NCBI RefSeq assembly: GCF_023657595.1
Contig: NZ_CP098323.1
Location: 35,001 to 96,000 of the forward strand
Reading direction: 5' to 3'
DNA length: 61,000 bases
Source: Cytobacillus firmus
GTDB lineage: Bacteria > Bacillota > Bacilli > Bacillales > Cytobacillaceae
Below are positions 60,087 through 61,000 of the stretch, in pieces. A program made the position numbers and the translations under genes. The first letter of the stretch is position 1. Every line of letters starts with the position of its first letter. The notes beneath the pieces were generated by a model. That model made no database searches, had not been told where the DNA came from, and saw nothing but the letters and a program-made list of their open reading frames with translations.

Positions 60087-61000
<914 letters not shown>

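Overview
The window is a chromosomal segment of a low-to-moderate GC, endospore-forming member of the Bacillaceae. Protein sequences are close to Bacillus subtilis, and the repeat content suggests a Cytobacillus, Mesobacillus or Bacillus sensu lato type genome; the genus is my inference. Gene order matches, almost gene for gene, the origin-proximal block of B. subtilis from an rRNA operon to lysS. Nearly all genes are on the + strand, as expected for a leading strand near oriC.

Layout. 1-3.1 kb: 3' part of an rRNA operon (23S lacking its 5' end, then 5S). 3.5-11.3 kb: csfB (inverted), an Orn/Lys/Arg decarboxylase, tmk, darA, yaaR, holB, ricT, yabA, trmN6, yazA, rsmI. 11.4-20.4 kb: abrB (minus strand), metS, tatD-type DNase, yabE, rnmV, rsmA, yabG. 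20.6-29.3 kb: veg, sspF, ispE, purR, ridA, spoVG, glmU, prs, ctc, pth, fin. 29.8-40.3 kb: mfd, spoVT, yabM, yabN, rqcP, yabP, yabQ, divIC, yabR. 40.4-45.3 kb: tRNA-Glu and tRNA-Met (minus), spoIIE, yabS, yabT. 45.5-52.9 kb: tilS, hpt, ftsH, coaX, hslO, a PrsA-like foldase. 53-61 kb: cysK, the folate cluster pabB-pabA-pabC-folP-folB-folK with yazB and dusB, and the start of lysS, which runs off the window.

How the genes work together. The block mixes translation and RNA maturation (rRNA, tRNAs, metS, lysS, rsmI, rsmA, rnmV, trmN6, tilS, dusB, pth, rqcP), replication and repair (tmk, holB, yabA, mfd), nucleotide, cofactor and envelope precursors (prs, hpt, purR, glmU, ispE, folate genes, coaX, cysK), and sporulation control (csfB, fin, abrB, spoVG, spoVT, spoIIE, yabG, sspF, yabP, yabQ, yabT). 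Developmental promoters can be read directly: sigma-F for csfB, sigma-G for fin and spoVT, sigma-K for yabG, sigma-H for spoVG, sigma-B for ctc, tandem Spo0A boxes at abrB, and the 21-bp-spaced spoIIE promoter.

The coding content is conventional. The unusual content is between genes: at least 13 copies of a modular hairpin repeat (tctagctccagcgcc ... ggcgcttgcgctttt) with compensatory stem changes, three of them carrying a second copy nested at the same internal site; a ten-unit 52-bp tandem array between ctc and pth; a palindrome-rich insert between 14-bp direct repeats in the yabR leader; a 21-bp inverted repeat pairing the ctc ribosome-binding region with its own sigma-B promoter; a possible small RNA between abrB and metS; and a second repeat family before coaX. 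Many gene starts were moved inward from the longest open frame on the basis of Shine-Dalgarno position and family length.
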